Made by a program: the position numbers and the translations under genes. Below are positions 1-7,918 of a DNA stretch of 64,000 nt, in pieces. The notes below the pieces were generated by a model, which ran no database searches, had not been told where the DNA came from, and saw only the letters and a program-made list of their open reading frames with translations. The stretch's first letter is position 1, and every line of letters begins with the position of its first letter. The stretch covers positions 5,504 to 69,503 of the forward strand of contig CAXBDA010000006.1 of assembly GCA_963974595.1 (NCBI GenBank). The letters are read 5' to 3'. The stretch is from PZPK01 sp963974595. Lineage in GTDB: Bacteria > Pseudomonadota > Gammaproteobacteria > Pseudomonadales > Oleiphilaceae.

Positions 1-320
1 TCAAAAACTTAACATCTGTTCAAGTCAGTAGCGGTTTCGACGTAGCAGATAATTGGATTGTACAGCACACTCAATGTGGCGATTTAGTGATCACTCAGGA
101 TATTCCACTAGCTGATGAAGTAATCACTAAAGGCGCGATTGCCATAGGCCCAAGGGGGCATATATATACGAAGGAAAATATAAAATCCAGACTAAATATG
201 CGTGATTTTATGGAAACAATGCGTTCAAGCGGAATACATAGTGGCGGGCCGGCACCACTAAACCAACAGGATAAACAAAATTTTGCTAATCAACTTGATA
301 AGTGGCTTTCGAAAATATAA
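1..320 (+). CDS. YaiI/YqxD family protein (DUF188), C-terminal part
   Basis: This is the 3' part of a gene that begins before the window. The frame is open from base 3 and ends at the TAA at 318-320. The visible residues carry the family hallmarks: a G-x-D-x-A-D segment, then GDLVITQDIPLA, then a SGGPAP segment near the C-terminus. The ATG at 87 lies inside the conserved GDLVIT region, so it is not the real start. DUF188 proteins are small PIN-like proteins of about 150 residues without an agreed role. The downstream neighbour is convergent, with a 35-bp gap and no clear terminator hairpin. Confidence 0.85.
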   Translation, partial: KNLTSVQVSSGFDVADNWIVQHTQCGDLVITQDIPLADEVITKGAIAIGPRGHIYTKENIKSRLNMRDFMETMRSSGIHSGGPAPLNQQDKQNFANQLDKWLSKI

Positions 321-355
321 ATGGAACGTTATGAAAAAGACTCGAAGTAACCATG

Positions 356-1087
356 CTATCTAAAAACCCCTTGCAGAACCTCATGAACTTTCCCCATTCC
401 TAGGTGCACAGACTCTTCAATTTCAGACATCGTAATCGTTTGTTCTGTCATTCCCGCCGCCCAGTTAACACTTAGCGCCAGACAGGCATATTGCATCCCT
501 AACTCTTTAGCCAAACTCGCTTCAGGCATCCCCGTCATCCCGACCATGTCACAACCATCTTGCTTCATACGTTTGATTTCTGCTGCCGTCTCTAAACGGG
601 GGCCTTGAGTCGCGCCATAAGTACCCCCATCTAAAATTTGAATATTGGCTAATTTAGCGGATTCTAGAAGCCGCTGTCTTAACGAGCCAGAGTAAGGATA
701 ACTAAAATCTATATGCTCAACAGACTCAATATGAGTACCATCGTAAATGCTGGACTCCCTTCCATAGGTGTAGTCAATAATCTGATCAGGAACCGATAAT
801 GCTGTTGGCTCAAGAGCTGAATGAATACCACCAACAGCATTAACCGCCAAGATATTTTTCACACCTGATTCTTTTAGAGCAAATAAATTGGCACGGTAGT
901 TAATTTTATGCGGAGCTACTTTGTGCGGAATACCGTGTCGCGCTAAAAACACAACATCATGCTTATTAAATTTTGCAAAGCTTAGTATTGAGCTGGGCTC
1001 ACCAAAAGGTGTTTCACACCACTTTTGCTCGACAATACTAAAACCTTCTAGTTGATTTAAGCCAGTACCACCTATTATTCCAATCAT
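356..1087 (-). CDS. S-methyl-5'-thioinosine phosphorylase (MTAP/PNP family)
   Basis: A 243-residue member of the MTAP/PNP phosphorylase family, which cleaves a purine nucleoside with phosphate in methylthioadenosine salvage. Visible motifs are GGTG (6-9), RHG (50-52), NYRAN (63-67), NAVGG (83-87) and TQGPRLET (160-167). The base-recognition loop reads SVNWAAG, with Asn208 where MTAPs acting on adenine carry Asp. Asn there fits a 6-oxopurine substrate, as in the Pseudomonas methylthioinosine phosphorylase. That specificity is my inference; the family is secure. The gene lies close downstream of the MscS and nagZ genes on the same strand, matching the Pseudomonas order MTIP-nagZ-psrA. Confidence 0.85.
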   Translation of the reverse strand: MIGIIGGTGLNQLEGFSIVEQKWCETPFGEPSSILSFAKFNKHDVVFLARHGIPHKVAPHKINYRANLFALKESGVKNILAVNAVGGIHSALEPTALSVPDQIIDYTYGRESSIYDGTHIESVEHIDFSYPYSGSLRQRLLESAKLANIQILDGGTYGATQGPRLETAAEIKRMKQDGCDMVGMTGMPEASLAKELGMQYACLALSVNWAAGMTEQTITMSEIEESVHLGMGKVHEVLQGVFR

Positions 1088-1096
1088 GATAAAGAC

Positions 1097-2230
1097 CTAT
1101 TCCGGTTTACTTGATGCAGTTTCTTCTGCAAAACCATTCAATTTTAAGACATCAGCAAAATGAAGTGTTGATGTAGGAAAAGCAACGTCTGCCTCTTCAC
1201 CCTCTATAATTTCTAATACTTTTAAGAGTACACCCTGCTTAATTTCATGATATTTAATCCAGTCAGTTGTTTTTGTAAATGTATAAATAAAGAAATCCAA
1301 GGATGATTCCCCAAAACTAGTGAAATTTACAATCATCGTCTGAGTGCTATCGATTTCATCATGTTCATATAACATGGATTTTACTTTTTCAATAATCACA
1401 GGCAGGCGAGCAGCATCAGAATAACGAACCCCCAATGTTTCAAAGATACGCCTGTGGCTCATGCGAGACGGATTTTGTACTGATATTGTGGTAAAAAACG
1501 CATTAGGTACATATAGTGGGCGCTTATCGAACGTTGTAATTGTCGTTAATCGCCAGCCTACTTTGACGACGGTCCCTTCAATTTCTTTATCAGGGGATCT
1601 AATCCAATCACCTACTTTAAAAGGTCTATCCAAATAAATCATCAAGCCACCAAAAAAATTGGCGAGCAAATCTTTTGCTGCAAAACCAACGGCTAAACCA
1701 CCCACACCACCAAAAGCAAGGACACCACTGATGCTATAACCTGTTGATTGGAGAATAACCAGAACAGCCAAGATAACACAGATAGCCTTAAGCAATTTCC
1801 CAACGGCAAACACCGTGGTTTCATCCATTGGCTCTTTCATTTTTTCTTCGCAAATAACTAAGCTCTCAACACCACTGATAAATCGAATAATGAACCAGGT
1901 TAAACAAAAGACCACTGTTATTCTTTGTGCGTAGAAAAAAAGGCTAAACATTTCTGAATCAGATTCACGCTGAATACTATACGCCAACCAAGAGATTCCT
2001 AAGAGCCAAATAGCCAACATCACGGGGCCTCGGGCAGCGTGAAGAAAGGTGTCATCCCATAGGTTTCTAGTTTTAGAAAATTGCCGCTCGATTTGAGTAA
2101 ATATACGCCCGACTAAAGCACCAGTTAACGCTGTGATTGCTAAAATAATGAGGACTTCAACAAACTGCCGATACAATACGTTTTCTAGCCCCTGAAGCTC
2201 TAACCATGTATTTAAAATATTCCAATTCAT
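1097..2230 (-). CDS. MscS-family mechanosensitive channel protein
   Basis: A 377-residue inner-membrane protein. Three to four hydrophobic segments precede a glycine/alanine-rich pore helix (FGGVGGLAVGFAAKDLLANF), followed by the MscS beta-domain signature YLDRPFKVGDWI and a segment ending VPNAFFTTISVQNPSR. MscS channels open under membrane tension to release osmolytes. The C-terminal region (SFGESSLDFFIYTFTK) is the usual alpha/beta domain. It is longer than E. coli MscS (286 residues) because of extra N-terminal membrane helices. It lies between nagZ and the MTIP gene with short gaps, so the three are probably co-transcribed. The physiological stimulus cannot be read from sequence. Confidence 0.88.
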   Translation of the reverse strand: MNWNILNTWLELQGLENVLYRQFVEVLIILAITALTGALVGRIFTQIERQFSKTRNLWDDTFLHAARGPVMLAIWLLGISWLAYSIQRESDSEMFSLFFYAQRITVVFCLTWFIIRFISGVESLVICEEKMKEPMDETTVFAVGKLLKAICVILAVLVILQSTGYSISGVLAFGGVGGLAVGFAAKDLLANFFGGLMIYLDRPFKVGDWIRSPDKEIEGTVVKVGWRLTTITTFDKRPLYVPNAFFTTISVQNPSRMSHRRIFETLGVRYSDAARLPVIIEKVKSMLYEHDEIDSTQTMIVNFTSFGESSLDFFIYTFTKTTDWIKYHEIKQGVLLKVLEIIEGEEADVAFPTSTLHFADVLKLNGFAEETASSKPE

Positions 2231-2266
2231 TATTTTTTATCAACACCTATTCATTAACGATTCGAA

Positions 2267-3337
2267 TTACACATTACGTGTCGTGTTTTTCCACCGCTTA
2301 CTGTTTTGTAAGTCATAAATATTTTTTCTTTTGTGGACATTAAATCTCAAGCGATTTAAACGTTTATTCGCAAAAGAAGCAGGATCATTTTTATATACAC
2401 CATCCAAATAGGCTAACACTTCTTGAGCGCCTTCGGGGTGATTGCAAACCAGCACCATATCGCAGCCCGCAGAAAGTGCCGCTTTAGCTCGATCTGTAAA
2501 AGTACCCGCAACGCTAGCGCCTTCCATAGACAAATCGTCACTAAAAATAACCCCCTCAAAACCAATATCTTTACGCAGGATAGATTGAAGCCACTTCTTT
2601 GAAAAGCCAGCAGGTAAGGTATCCACAGAAGAATAGATAACATGAGCTGGCATTAAAGCATCCACTTTTTGCTTATCAGAAATAAGTGAGCGAAAAATAG
2701 ATAGGTCATCCATCTCCAAAGCATTTAGAGACCTTGAGTCAACAGATATTTCATGATGCGAGTCAGCGGCCACGCCACCATGACCCGGAAAGTGCTTACC
2801 CGTTGCAACCATACCCGCCTCATGCATGCCATCAATGAAGGCACTCGTCAGCTCGATAATCGTCTCTGCATCATTTGAAAATGCACGATCGCCAATAACA
2901 CTTGAAATTCCATGATCCCTATCTAAAACAGGAGCAAAACTTAAATCAATGTCATATGCGAGAAGTTCGGAAGCAATTAACCAACCAAAGTCTTTTGCCT
3001 TTTGTATAGCCTCTTCCGGATACCTTGAAAACAACTCACCTAGAGTAGCCATAGCGGGAATAGGCGTAAAACCTTCTTTAAAACGCTGAACCCGACCGCC
3101 CTCATGATCAACCGCAATAATAATGTTCGGAGAGATTTCACGCACCTCAGCAACCAATGCAAACAATTGTTCAGGTGAAACATAATTACGACTGAATAAA
3201 ATCAGGCCACCAACTAAAGGATTAGAAAGCGTTATTTTTTCAGACTCAGTTAACACTAAACCCTCAACATCTAACATAAGAGGGCCAATCACAGCTGGTT
3301 TATTAACTGGCATATCGGACTTAACGGACATAGACAT
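2267..3337 (-). CDS. nagZ: Beta-N-acetylhexosaminidase NagZ
   Basis: A 356-residue glycoside hydrolase family 3 enzyme that removes GlcNAc from 1,6-anhydromuropeptides in the cytoplasm during peptidoglycan recycling. Diagnostic motifs are LVGGLILFSRNY (41-52), VDHEGGRVQRF (76-86), KHFPGHG (181-187) with the NagZ catalytic His loop, and SDDLSMEGA (266-274) containing the Asp nucleophile. No signal peptide is visible. The start could be any of several nearby Met codons (residues 1, 3, 9 or 21), and homology begins near residue 17. It is followed by MscS and MTIP genes. A YkuD-fold protein that may also act in recycling lies immediately upstream, and ampD is about 7 kb away. Confidence 0.93.
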   Translation of the reverse strand: MSMSVKSDMPVNKPAVIGPLMLDVEGLVLTESEKITLSNPLVGGLILFSRNYVSPEQLFALVAEVREISPNIIIAVDHEGGRVQRFKEGFTPIPAMATLGELFSRYPEEAIQKAKDFGWLIASELLAYDIDLSFAPVLDRDHGISSVIGDRAFSNDAETIIELTSAFIDGMHEAGMVATGKHFPGHGGVAADSHHEISVDSRSLNALEMDDLSIFRSLISDKQKVDALMPAHVIYSSVDTLPAGFSKKWLQSILRKDIGFEGVIFSDDLSMEGASVAGTFTDRAKAALSAGCDMVLVCNHPEGAQEVLAYLDGVYKNDPASFANKRLNRLRFNVHKRKNIYDLQNSKRWKNTTRNV

Positions 3338-3373
3338 TCACTTTAGAGACTTTAAGAGAGAAATAACATTTGG

Positions 3374-3871
3374 CTATTCAACAATAAAAACATCAGCACC
3401 AACTGGCACAATATCAAATAATTCAATCAAATCGGCATTACGCATTCGAATGCAGCCATGCGACAAAGGAATACCCATGGGCTCGGTGTCAGGTGTGCCA
3501 TGAATATAAATATAACGTCGCATTGAATCAACACTACCCAAACGATTATACCCCCTCTCCTTCCCTGACAACCAAAGAATTCGAGTTAATATCCAATCAC
3601 GCTTAGGGAATTTTACCGACAATTCTGGTGAGTAAATTTCACCCGTTAAGCGGCGACCTTTAAATACAGCATTAAGTGCAGCATCTCGACCAATTTTAGC
3701 GCGTACTTGATGATGTCCTAAAGGCGTGCAACCGGATCCAGACAACTGCCCTACACCATTTTTTGCGCTAGAAATAGAATAAGATTTAGTAAACCCCTTT
3801 ATTTTAAAGACAAGGGTCTGCGAGCTGATATTAAGATCTAAAATGGGCTGATCACTTAATACATTTTCCAT
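3374..3871 (-). CDS. YkuD-domain L,D-transpeptidase/L,D-carboxypeptidase without signal peptide
   Basis: A 165-residue protein that is essentially one YkuD catalytic domain. HGTP (124-127) is followed by the active-site segment SHGCIRMRN (137-145), with Cys140 as nucleophile and His138 nearby. The N-terminus is polar (MENVLSDQPILDLN) with no hydrophobic signal, so it is predicted cytoplasmic. Classical L,D-transpeptidases are exported. Short cytoplasmic YkuD proteins such as Acinetobacter ElsL/LdtK act as L,D-carboxypeptidases in muropeptide recycling, and the gene next to nagZ suits that role. The carboxypeptidase assignment is inference; the fold and catalytic Cys are seen directly. Confidence 0.8.
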   Translation of the reverse strand: MENVLSDQPILDLNISSQTLVFKIKGFTKSYSISSAKNGVGQLSGSGCTPLGHHQVRAKIGRDAALNAVFKGRRLTGEIYSPELSVKFPKRDWILTRILWLSGKERGYNRLGSVDSMRRYIYIHGTPDTEPMGIPLSHGCIRMRNADLIELFDIVPVGADVFIVE

Positions 3872-3897
3872 TGATATCTCAATCAGTTTGAAAAATA

Positions 3898-4548
3898 CTA
3901 ACTTTTTTTGGCCGGTGACGCATTCAAACCCGCCGCTAAAAATGGTACGAGATAGTCTACCACCTCTTCAGGGTTTGGCCTTGAACCCGCTTTATTTTCA
4001 AGAATGTCAGTTAACTGCTGGATACTAGACATAGTAAACGCCATGGAACCCAGTACAAACTGAGTTCGCCAGAAACGCTCTTTGGTTGTTAACTCTGGGG
4101 TAATTTGCTTTATCAAACTCAAGAAGGGCCAAAAGGTTTGAGCGTATTCATCTTCAAGGTATTTCCTTAAATGCCCCTGAGACTGTGTATAAGCCAAACC
4201 AAGTAAACGCATAAAAATAGACACACCGTTATGGTGACGTGTCGGAATTTTTAATAAGCTTCGTGTATACAGGCCAAGAACATCTTCGACGGTAGGCGTA
4301 TTTCCACCCTTTTCTCCCCAACGATTAGCCTTTAAGCCAGAAACCATGTAATCATTTAAAGGGGATAAAAAACGGTTAAATACAGCTTGTATCAATGCAT
4401 TTTTAGATCCGAAGTGGTAATTGACAGCAGCAAGGTTTACCTTTGCTTTACCTGTAATAGAGCGTAATGATGTTTCAGAAAAGCCTTTCTCGGCAAAGAG
4501 AATCTCAGCAGCGTCTAATATTCGATCAACAGTTTCTGTATGAGCCAT
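3898..4548 (-). CDS. psrA: TetR-family regulator PsrA
   Basis: A 216-residue TetR-type repressor whose N-terminus (MAHTETVDRILDAAEILF, then VNLAAVNYHFGSK) is very close to Pseudomonas PsrA, a long-chain-fatty-acid-responsive regulator of beta-oxidation, rpoS and its own gene. Residues 1-50 form the helix-turn-helix domain, and the rest is the ligand/dimer domain with the PsrA-like SIFMRLLGLAYTQSQGHLRKY segment. A longer frame exists to 4614, but I choose the ATG at 4548: homology starts there, and the extra stretch contains two perfect PsrA-type operators (4571-4597). Position next to nagZ matches Pseudomonas, but lexA, its Pseudomonas neighbour, is replaced by an unknown membrane protein. 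Confidence 0.9.
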   Translation of the reverse strand: MAHTETVDRILDAAEILFAEKGFSETSLRSITGKAKVNLAAVNYHFGSKNALIQAVFNRFLSPLNDYMVSGLKANRWGEKGGNTPTVEDVLGLYTRSLLKIPTRHHNGVSIFMRLLGLAYTQSQGHLRKYLEDEYAQTFWPFLSLIKQITPELTTKERFWRTQFVLGSMAFTMSSIQQLTDILENKAGSRPNPEEVVDYLVPFLAAGLNASPAKKS

Positions 4549-4570
4549 AAAATTCTTAGTATAAGTATTC

Positions 4571-4597
4571 CAAACGATTGTTTGAAACATACGTTTG
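4571..4597 (-). promoter_or_regulatory. Tandem PsrA operators upstream of psrA
   Basis: Two copies of the PsrA consensus (G/C)AAAC-N2-4-GTTT(G/C) sit head to tail and share one base: CAAACGATTGTTTG at 4571-4584 and GAAACATACGTTTG at 4584-4597. Both have a 4-bp spacer. They end 23 bp before the chosen psrA ATG, where a promoter or leader would be, which fits the known negative autoregulation of psrA. The consensus is established for Pseudomonas; occupancy here is inferred. Confidence 0.75.
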
Positions 4598-4610
4598 ATC
4601 ACCAATAATG

Positions 4611-5585
4611 TCAAGATTGCTTTGGTTTCTGCTCCTTCTCGTTAGACATATTTAACATTTGTTCAAGCTTATTCGCTTCTTCAGCATCAATACGGTCATT
4701 TACACCATTTTCCATATTTTTAAAATGATTCTCTAAGTAATCCTTTTCAAGCCGCTTATATGCCTTTTGAGACTCAATCATCAAAAGCAAATATAAACGA
4801 ATATGTTTTTTCTGACGCACAACAGAAAGCAATTGCCTTCTCTTTGAATAATGGAACAAACCTGAAAATATTTTCTTTGTTAAATTTGAGTTGTATTTTT
4901 TTAACTTAGCGCAACGCCAAGCTAAACCATCCTTTCCTTCTAATAAGCTAATATGGTTAAGTGCTCTAAATTCAATTTCTTTTCGCTTTTGTAACAATTT
5001 ATATAAATGCGGCCTTTTAAAAAAGAACTGACGTGCTGGTGAAAAAGCAAAAAATGCTGACAAAACACCAAAACCACATGACATTCCTGCGATTCCGGGA
5101 GGCACAAAACCAAATAAACCAAATAAAAATACAGCGCCAAATATACTGCAAATGGTTAACCAATAATCCCTATCTCTTCGTGCCGCAGACACCAGCGAAT
5201 TTTCGGGATAATCATCCATGGCTAAATAATCGTAATTAAAGCCCATTACCGGTTCACAACCTGCTAAAAGAATCTTCTTCCTGTGCTGCTGAAGCTTCAG
5301 CTCGTCTTGTTCTTCTTTTTTTTCAGCCGCTGATTTCATGACAGGTGCTTTTTGTCGACGACTATTGGCTCGACGATCATCATCAACCAGTTTATCCTTT
5401 ACATCATCTCTACGGTCGATCGTTTTCCGTCGCCCTGAAGGAGTGCCAGAAGACAAAGACTTTTTTTGATCAGACACCGCAGTAGCATTCAATCGCTTAT
5501 CCACATCACCCAAAAGATCATTCATATTATCGATTTTGAGAGACTTATCTGCGATATCTACTCTAGGCGTTTGGCTTGATGGCAA
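4611..5585 (-). CDS. Hypothetical membrane protein with long charged N-terminus
   Basis: A 324-residue protein I do not recognise. Residues 1-140 are polar and highly charged, with Arg/Asp-rich stretches (GRRKTIDRRDD at 51-61, DDDRRANSRRQ at 68-78) and no signal peptide. Two adjacent hydrophobic segments (about 142-163 and 164-182, joined at VPPG) form a membrane hairpin. Residues 190-324 are basic, Leu/Lys-rich and probably helical or coiled (KLLQKRKEIEF, then KRLEKDYLENHFKNMENG). Both ends would face the cytoplasm. It lies just upstream of psrA and its stop is within 20 bp of the PsrA operators. No function is assigned. Confidence 0.6.
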   Translation of the reverse strand: MPSSQTPRVDIADKSLKIDNMNDLLGDVDKRLNATAVSDQKKSLSSGTPSGRRKTIDRRDDVKDKLVDDDRRANSRRQKAPVMKSAAEKKEEQDELKLQQHRKKILLAGCEPVMGFNYDYLAMDDYPENSLVSAARRDRDYWLTICSIFGAVFLFGLFGFVPPGIAGMSCGFGVLSAFFAFSPARQFFFKRPHLYKLLQKRKEIEFRALNHISLLEGKDGLAWRCAKLKKYNSNLTKKIFSGLFHYSKRRQLLSVVRQKKHIRLYLLLMIESQKAYKRLEKDYLENHFKNMENGVNDRIDAEEANKLEQMLNMSNEKEQKPKQS

Positions 5586-5733
5586 AATGACATTCCCTAT
5601 TATTCTTTGGCTTAATCACCTTATCGGAAAAAAAAGAAAACTCTTTAATATAAAATTGATTATTCTTTATAAAGTCATCACAGCAAAGAATTTGTTAACA
5701 TCTATATAAGCAAAATACTATTTAGGAGAAATC

Positions 5734-6351
5734 ATGTTTACAGGCATTGTCCAAGGTCAAGCAACATTGGCATATAAAAAAAATAATAATGCATCCTCTT
5801 CATTCATATTTAACTTTCCAAGCAACACACTAAAACAGATTCAAAAAGGTGCAAGTATTGCCATTAACGGTACCTGTTTAACCGTGACAGATTACGACAT
5901 AGAAAAAGGAACAGCGAACTTTGATGCCATCGAAGAAACACTACGCTTAAGCAATTTAGGTTTACTCGCTATTGGTGATCCAGTCAATTTTGAGCGCGCA
6001 GCAAAGTTTGGTGATGAAATTGGAGGCCATGTCATGTCAGGCCACATTCATTCATGCCTTAAAATAAGAAAAATAGAAAAAACCTTAGAAAACTGCCGCA
6101 TTTATTTTGAACTAACTAACGAAATAAAACCTTATATCTTGAACAAAGGTTTTGTAGGCTTAAACGGCTGTAGCTTGACAATAGCTGAAGTCACTGAGAC
6201 ATATTTCAGCATTCATCTTATCCCTGAAACACTTCATCTAACAACATTTGGAAAGCTTTCAGAAAAGGAGGTAGTAAATCTGGAAATCGATAGCCAAACA
6301 CAGGCCATCGTTGATACGGTAAAAAGGATACTCTCTCAGAAGCAAGACTAG
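5734..6351 (+). CDS. ribE: Riboflavin synthase alpha chain
   Basis: A 205-residue riboflavin synthase, which dismutates two 6,7-dimethyl-8-ribityllumazines to riboflavin. The signature N-terminus MFTGIVQG is followed by two lumazine-binding repeats. The first has INGTCLTV, FDAIEETLR, ERAAKFGDEIGGHVMSGH; the second has GFVGLNGCSLTIAEV, HLIPETLHLTTFGK and the closing ID-QTQAIVDTV. Length and motifs agree with E. coli RibC/RibE. The ATG at 5734 has a good ribosome binding site (TAGGAGAA, 5723-5730). It stands alone, unlike the rib operon of many bacteria, and the 148-bp upstream gap is too short for an FMN riboswitch of usual size. Confidence 0.95.
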   Translation: MFTGIVQGQATLAYKKNNNASSSFIFNFPSNTLKQIQKGASIAINGTCLTVTDYDIEKGTANFDAIEETLRLSNLGLLAIGDPVNFERAAKFGDEIGGHVMSGHIHSCLKIRKIEKTLENCRIYFELTNEIKPYILNKGFVGLNGCSLTIAEVTETYFSIHLIPETLHLTTFGKLSEKEVVNLEIDSQTQAIVDTVKRILSQKQD

Positions 6352-6379
6352 TTATTTTTTAATCTTAACAAGAATAAAG

Positions 6380-6407
6380 AACTCACCCATGAATTAGGTG
6401 AGTTTTT
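6380..6407. terminator. Rho-independent terminator after ribE
   Basis: Perfect 8-bp arms AACTCACC (6380-6387) and GGTGAGTT (6397-6404) flank a 9-nt loop, and the run of T continues to 6407. On the plus strand this ends ribE. The minus strand also has a T-rich tract after the stem, so it may serve the convergent DUF6160-like gene as well. Confidence 0.75.
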
Positions 6408-6428
6408 AAATAAGAAATTACAAATTTC

Positions 6429-7583
6429 TTATTTTTTAGCAGAAATAACGATAGATGTATTGTTAATCTGGAAGTCGGTAAAATAAACAGCACCAATAGT
6501 TTGCCCGGTATCACCGAACGAAATATCGGGCAAATCCCAATCCCATTTAATATTTACGTCATATATTGCTTGGCCATCGACATAGGTTTCTCCTGGCACT
6601 ATTAATTCATCAGTTTGATTAAGAATGCCTGTTGCTGCACCTATTTTAGCCTCGACACTTGCAAAACCAAAACTACCTAAGGTGTCATTACCACGCTCAT
6701 TATGAATTCTCATATTTTTTAGCGTTAAACCGGGGTTAGTTACGGCTCGTGGAATCACCCTGTTCATCGCATTGTTTGTACTTTCAACGTCCAAATCATC
6801 AACGCGAAATTTCAGGTCAAGTTCAATATACGAATCTGCTAAGTTAATATTATTAGGTTTGCCAGGAGTGCTTCCCATCCCTGTATTTGTATAACCATTA
6901 CCATTATTACGAAGAATAATATCTAAGTAGCCTAAGTAGGCTTCTACCGAAAAATTACGGGTAATACTAGTCTCTACTAGGCCATCCGTACTACGAATAC
7001 CAAAGTCACCTTGCTGTAAGCGAAAATCAACAGCATTTTTAACGGCTTCCAAATTAGTATCTCTGTCTGCGGCATTAGTTGGAACGGGTAAGGTAAAATC
7101 TATACCAAAATCAGTAGATGTGACATGAATAACTAAATCACCATCATTAAACTGCTTACCAAATTTTCCATTGCCGTCAGCATATTCAGAAATCGCCCAC
7201 GCTATATCTGTCTCTGATGCATTCAGATAACCTTCCGTCGCAAGAAAAGCCAGGTCAGACCAACCTGTATTTATGGTTTCAGTTCCATCAGTTGAGTCAA
7301 TCGTTGCACGGATATTATCAACTAAACCGCCACCTATTCCAGTTAGAGAATAATCTTTCCAGTATAGTGAGCCTGCATCAACATACTCGACTTCACCAAT
7401 CGTCACTTCAGTTTCAATATCAATAACCAAACCAGCTTGACCCGTCACCTTTGACAAAGAAGCTTCAGAAAGCATCACCAACTCAGCATGTGCATCCATC
7501 ATTGAGATAGAAAACACGAACAAAGCAACAGTTGAAGCTTTACTTAATTTAGAATTCACGTGCACTGACTTTTGCAAAAACAT
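6429..7583 (-). CDS. Secreted DUF6160-like protein
   Basis: A 384-residue exported protein. A signal peptide (hydrophobic core VALFVFSISMM, cleavage after AHA near residue 33) is followed by the short motif LSEASLSKVTGQAGLVIDIE, which resembles the start of DUF6160 (FilA-like) proteins in Pseudomonas, Acinetobacter and Marinobacter. The rest is rich in Asp, Gly, Asn and Thr with alternating hydrophobic residues, as in an all-beta surface or outer-membrane protein. No cysteines are seen after the signal. Family members are linked to pilus-like or surface systems only by annotation. I treat the function as unknown. Confidence 0.6.
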   Translation of the reverse strand: MFLQKSVHVNSKLSKASTVALFVFSISMMDAHAELVMLSEASLSKVTGQAGLVIDIETEVTIGEVEYVDAGSLYWKDYSLTGIGGGLVDNIRATIDSTDGTETINTGWSDLAFLATEGYLNASETDIAWAISEYADGNGKFGKQFNDGDLVIHVTSTDFGIDFTLPVPTNAADRDTNLEAVKNAVDFRLQQGDFGIRSTDGLVETSITRNFSVEAYLGYLDIILRNNGNGYTNTGMGSTPGKPNNINLADSYIELDLKFRVDDLDVESTNNAMNRVIPRAVTNPGLTLKNMRIHNERGNDTLGSFGFASVEAKIGAATGILNQTDELIVPGETYVDGQAIYDVNIKWDWDLPDISFGDTGQTIGAVYFTDFQINNTSIVISAKK

Positions 7584-7758
7584 GGCTCACGACCCTTAAA
7601 ACCCTTTTTCTTTAAGCCCATCGTTAAAACAACAAACTCAAAAGAAATTACTTTTTATATATTTTCACAAATTATCACACATTGTTACATTCACCTAACA
7701 TCATTTGATGAAAAAGTAAGCAGTAGTTTGAATAGCCTTAACAAGTGTGACCGAGTTC

Positions 7759-7786
7759 AAATTTTAGTATGTTTATACTAAAATTT
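7759..7786. repeat. Perfect 12-bp inverted repeat in AT-rich spacer
   Basis: AAATTTTAGTAT (7759-7770) and its exact reverse complement ATACTAAAATTT (7775-7786) are separated by GTTT. No T-run follows on either strand, so it does not look like a standard terminator. It lies between the divergent upstream side of the DUF6160-like gene and the orphan terminator at 7864-7890. It could be an operator or an RNA hairpin. Confidence 0.6.
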
Positions 7787-7799
7787 ATCGATACTATTC

Positions 7800-7890
7800 A
7801 CTTATTGAAACGAGATTAATGTTTCTTCAGGTTTTTATCGCTAGCGAAAGCTAGAGTTGACTCGCCCTTGCCAAGCAAGGGCTTTTTTTT
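7800..7890 (+). ncRNA. Candidate small RNA ending at an orphan terminator
   Basis: No plus-strand gene precedes the strong plus-strand terminator at 7864-7890: both flanking genes are on the minus strand. Before the terminator is a second hairpin, CTAGC-GAAA-GCTAG (7841-7854), with a GNRA-type tetraloop. A possible -10 element TACTAT lies at 7792-7797 but no good -35 is visible. The 5' end is therefore a guess, giving an RNA of roughly 85-90 nt. I recognise no Rfam family. The 335-bp gap 7584-7918 contains nothing else I can support. Confidence 0.4.
7864..7890 (+). terminator. Strong plus-strand terminator with no upstream gene
   Basis: Arms GCCCTTGC (7864-7871) and GCAAGGGC (7875-7882) enclose a 3-nt loop, followed by eight T residues (7883-7890). 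On the minus strand the stem is preceded, not followed, by the homopolymer, so it cannot terminate rsmC. It is directional for the plus strand. Confidence 0.85.
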
Positions 7891-7918
7891 GTCTATTACT
7901 CCATATAAATACAAACAA

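Noticed and set aside
4549..4614. Longer psrA start at 4614
   Set aside because: The extra 22 residues are not PsrA-like and the DNA carries two PsrA operators; the ATG at 4548 is preferred.
5586..5733. Possible FMN riboswitch upstream of ribE
   Set aside because: The gap is about 148 bp and AT-rich, and I do not see the conserved RFN-element blocks.
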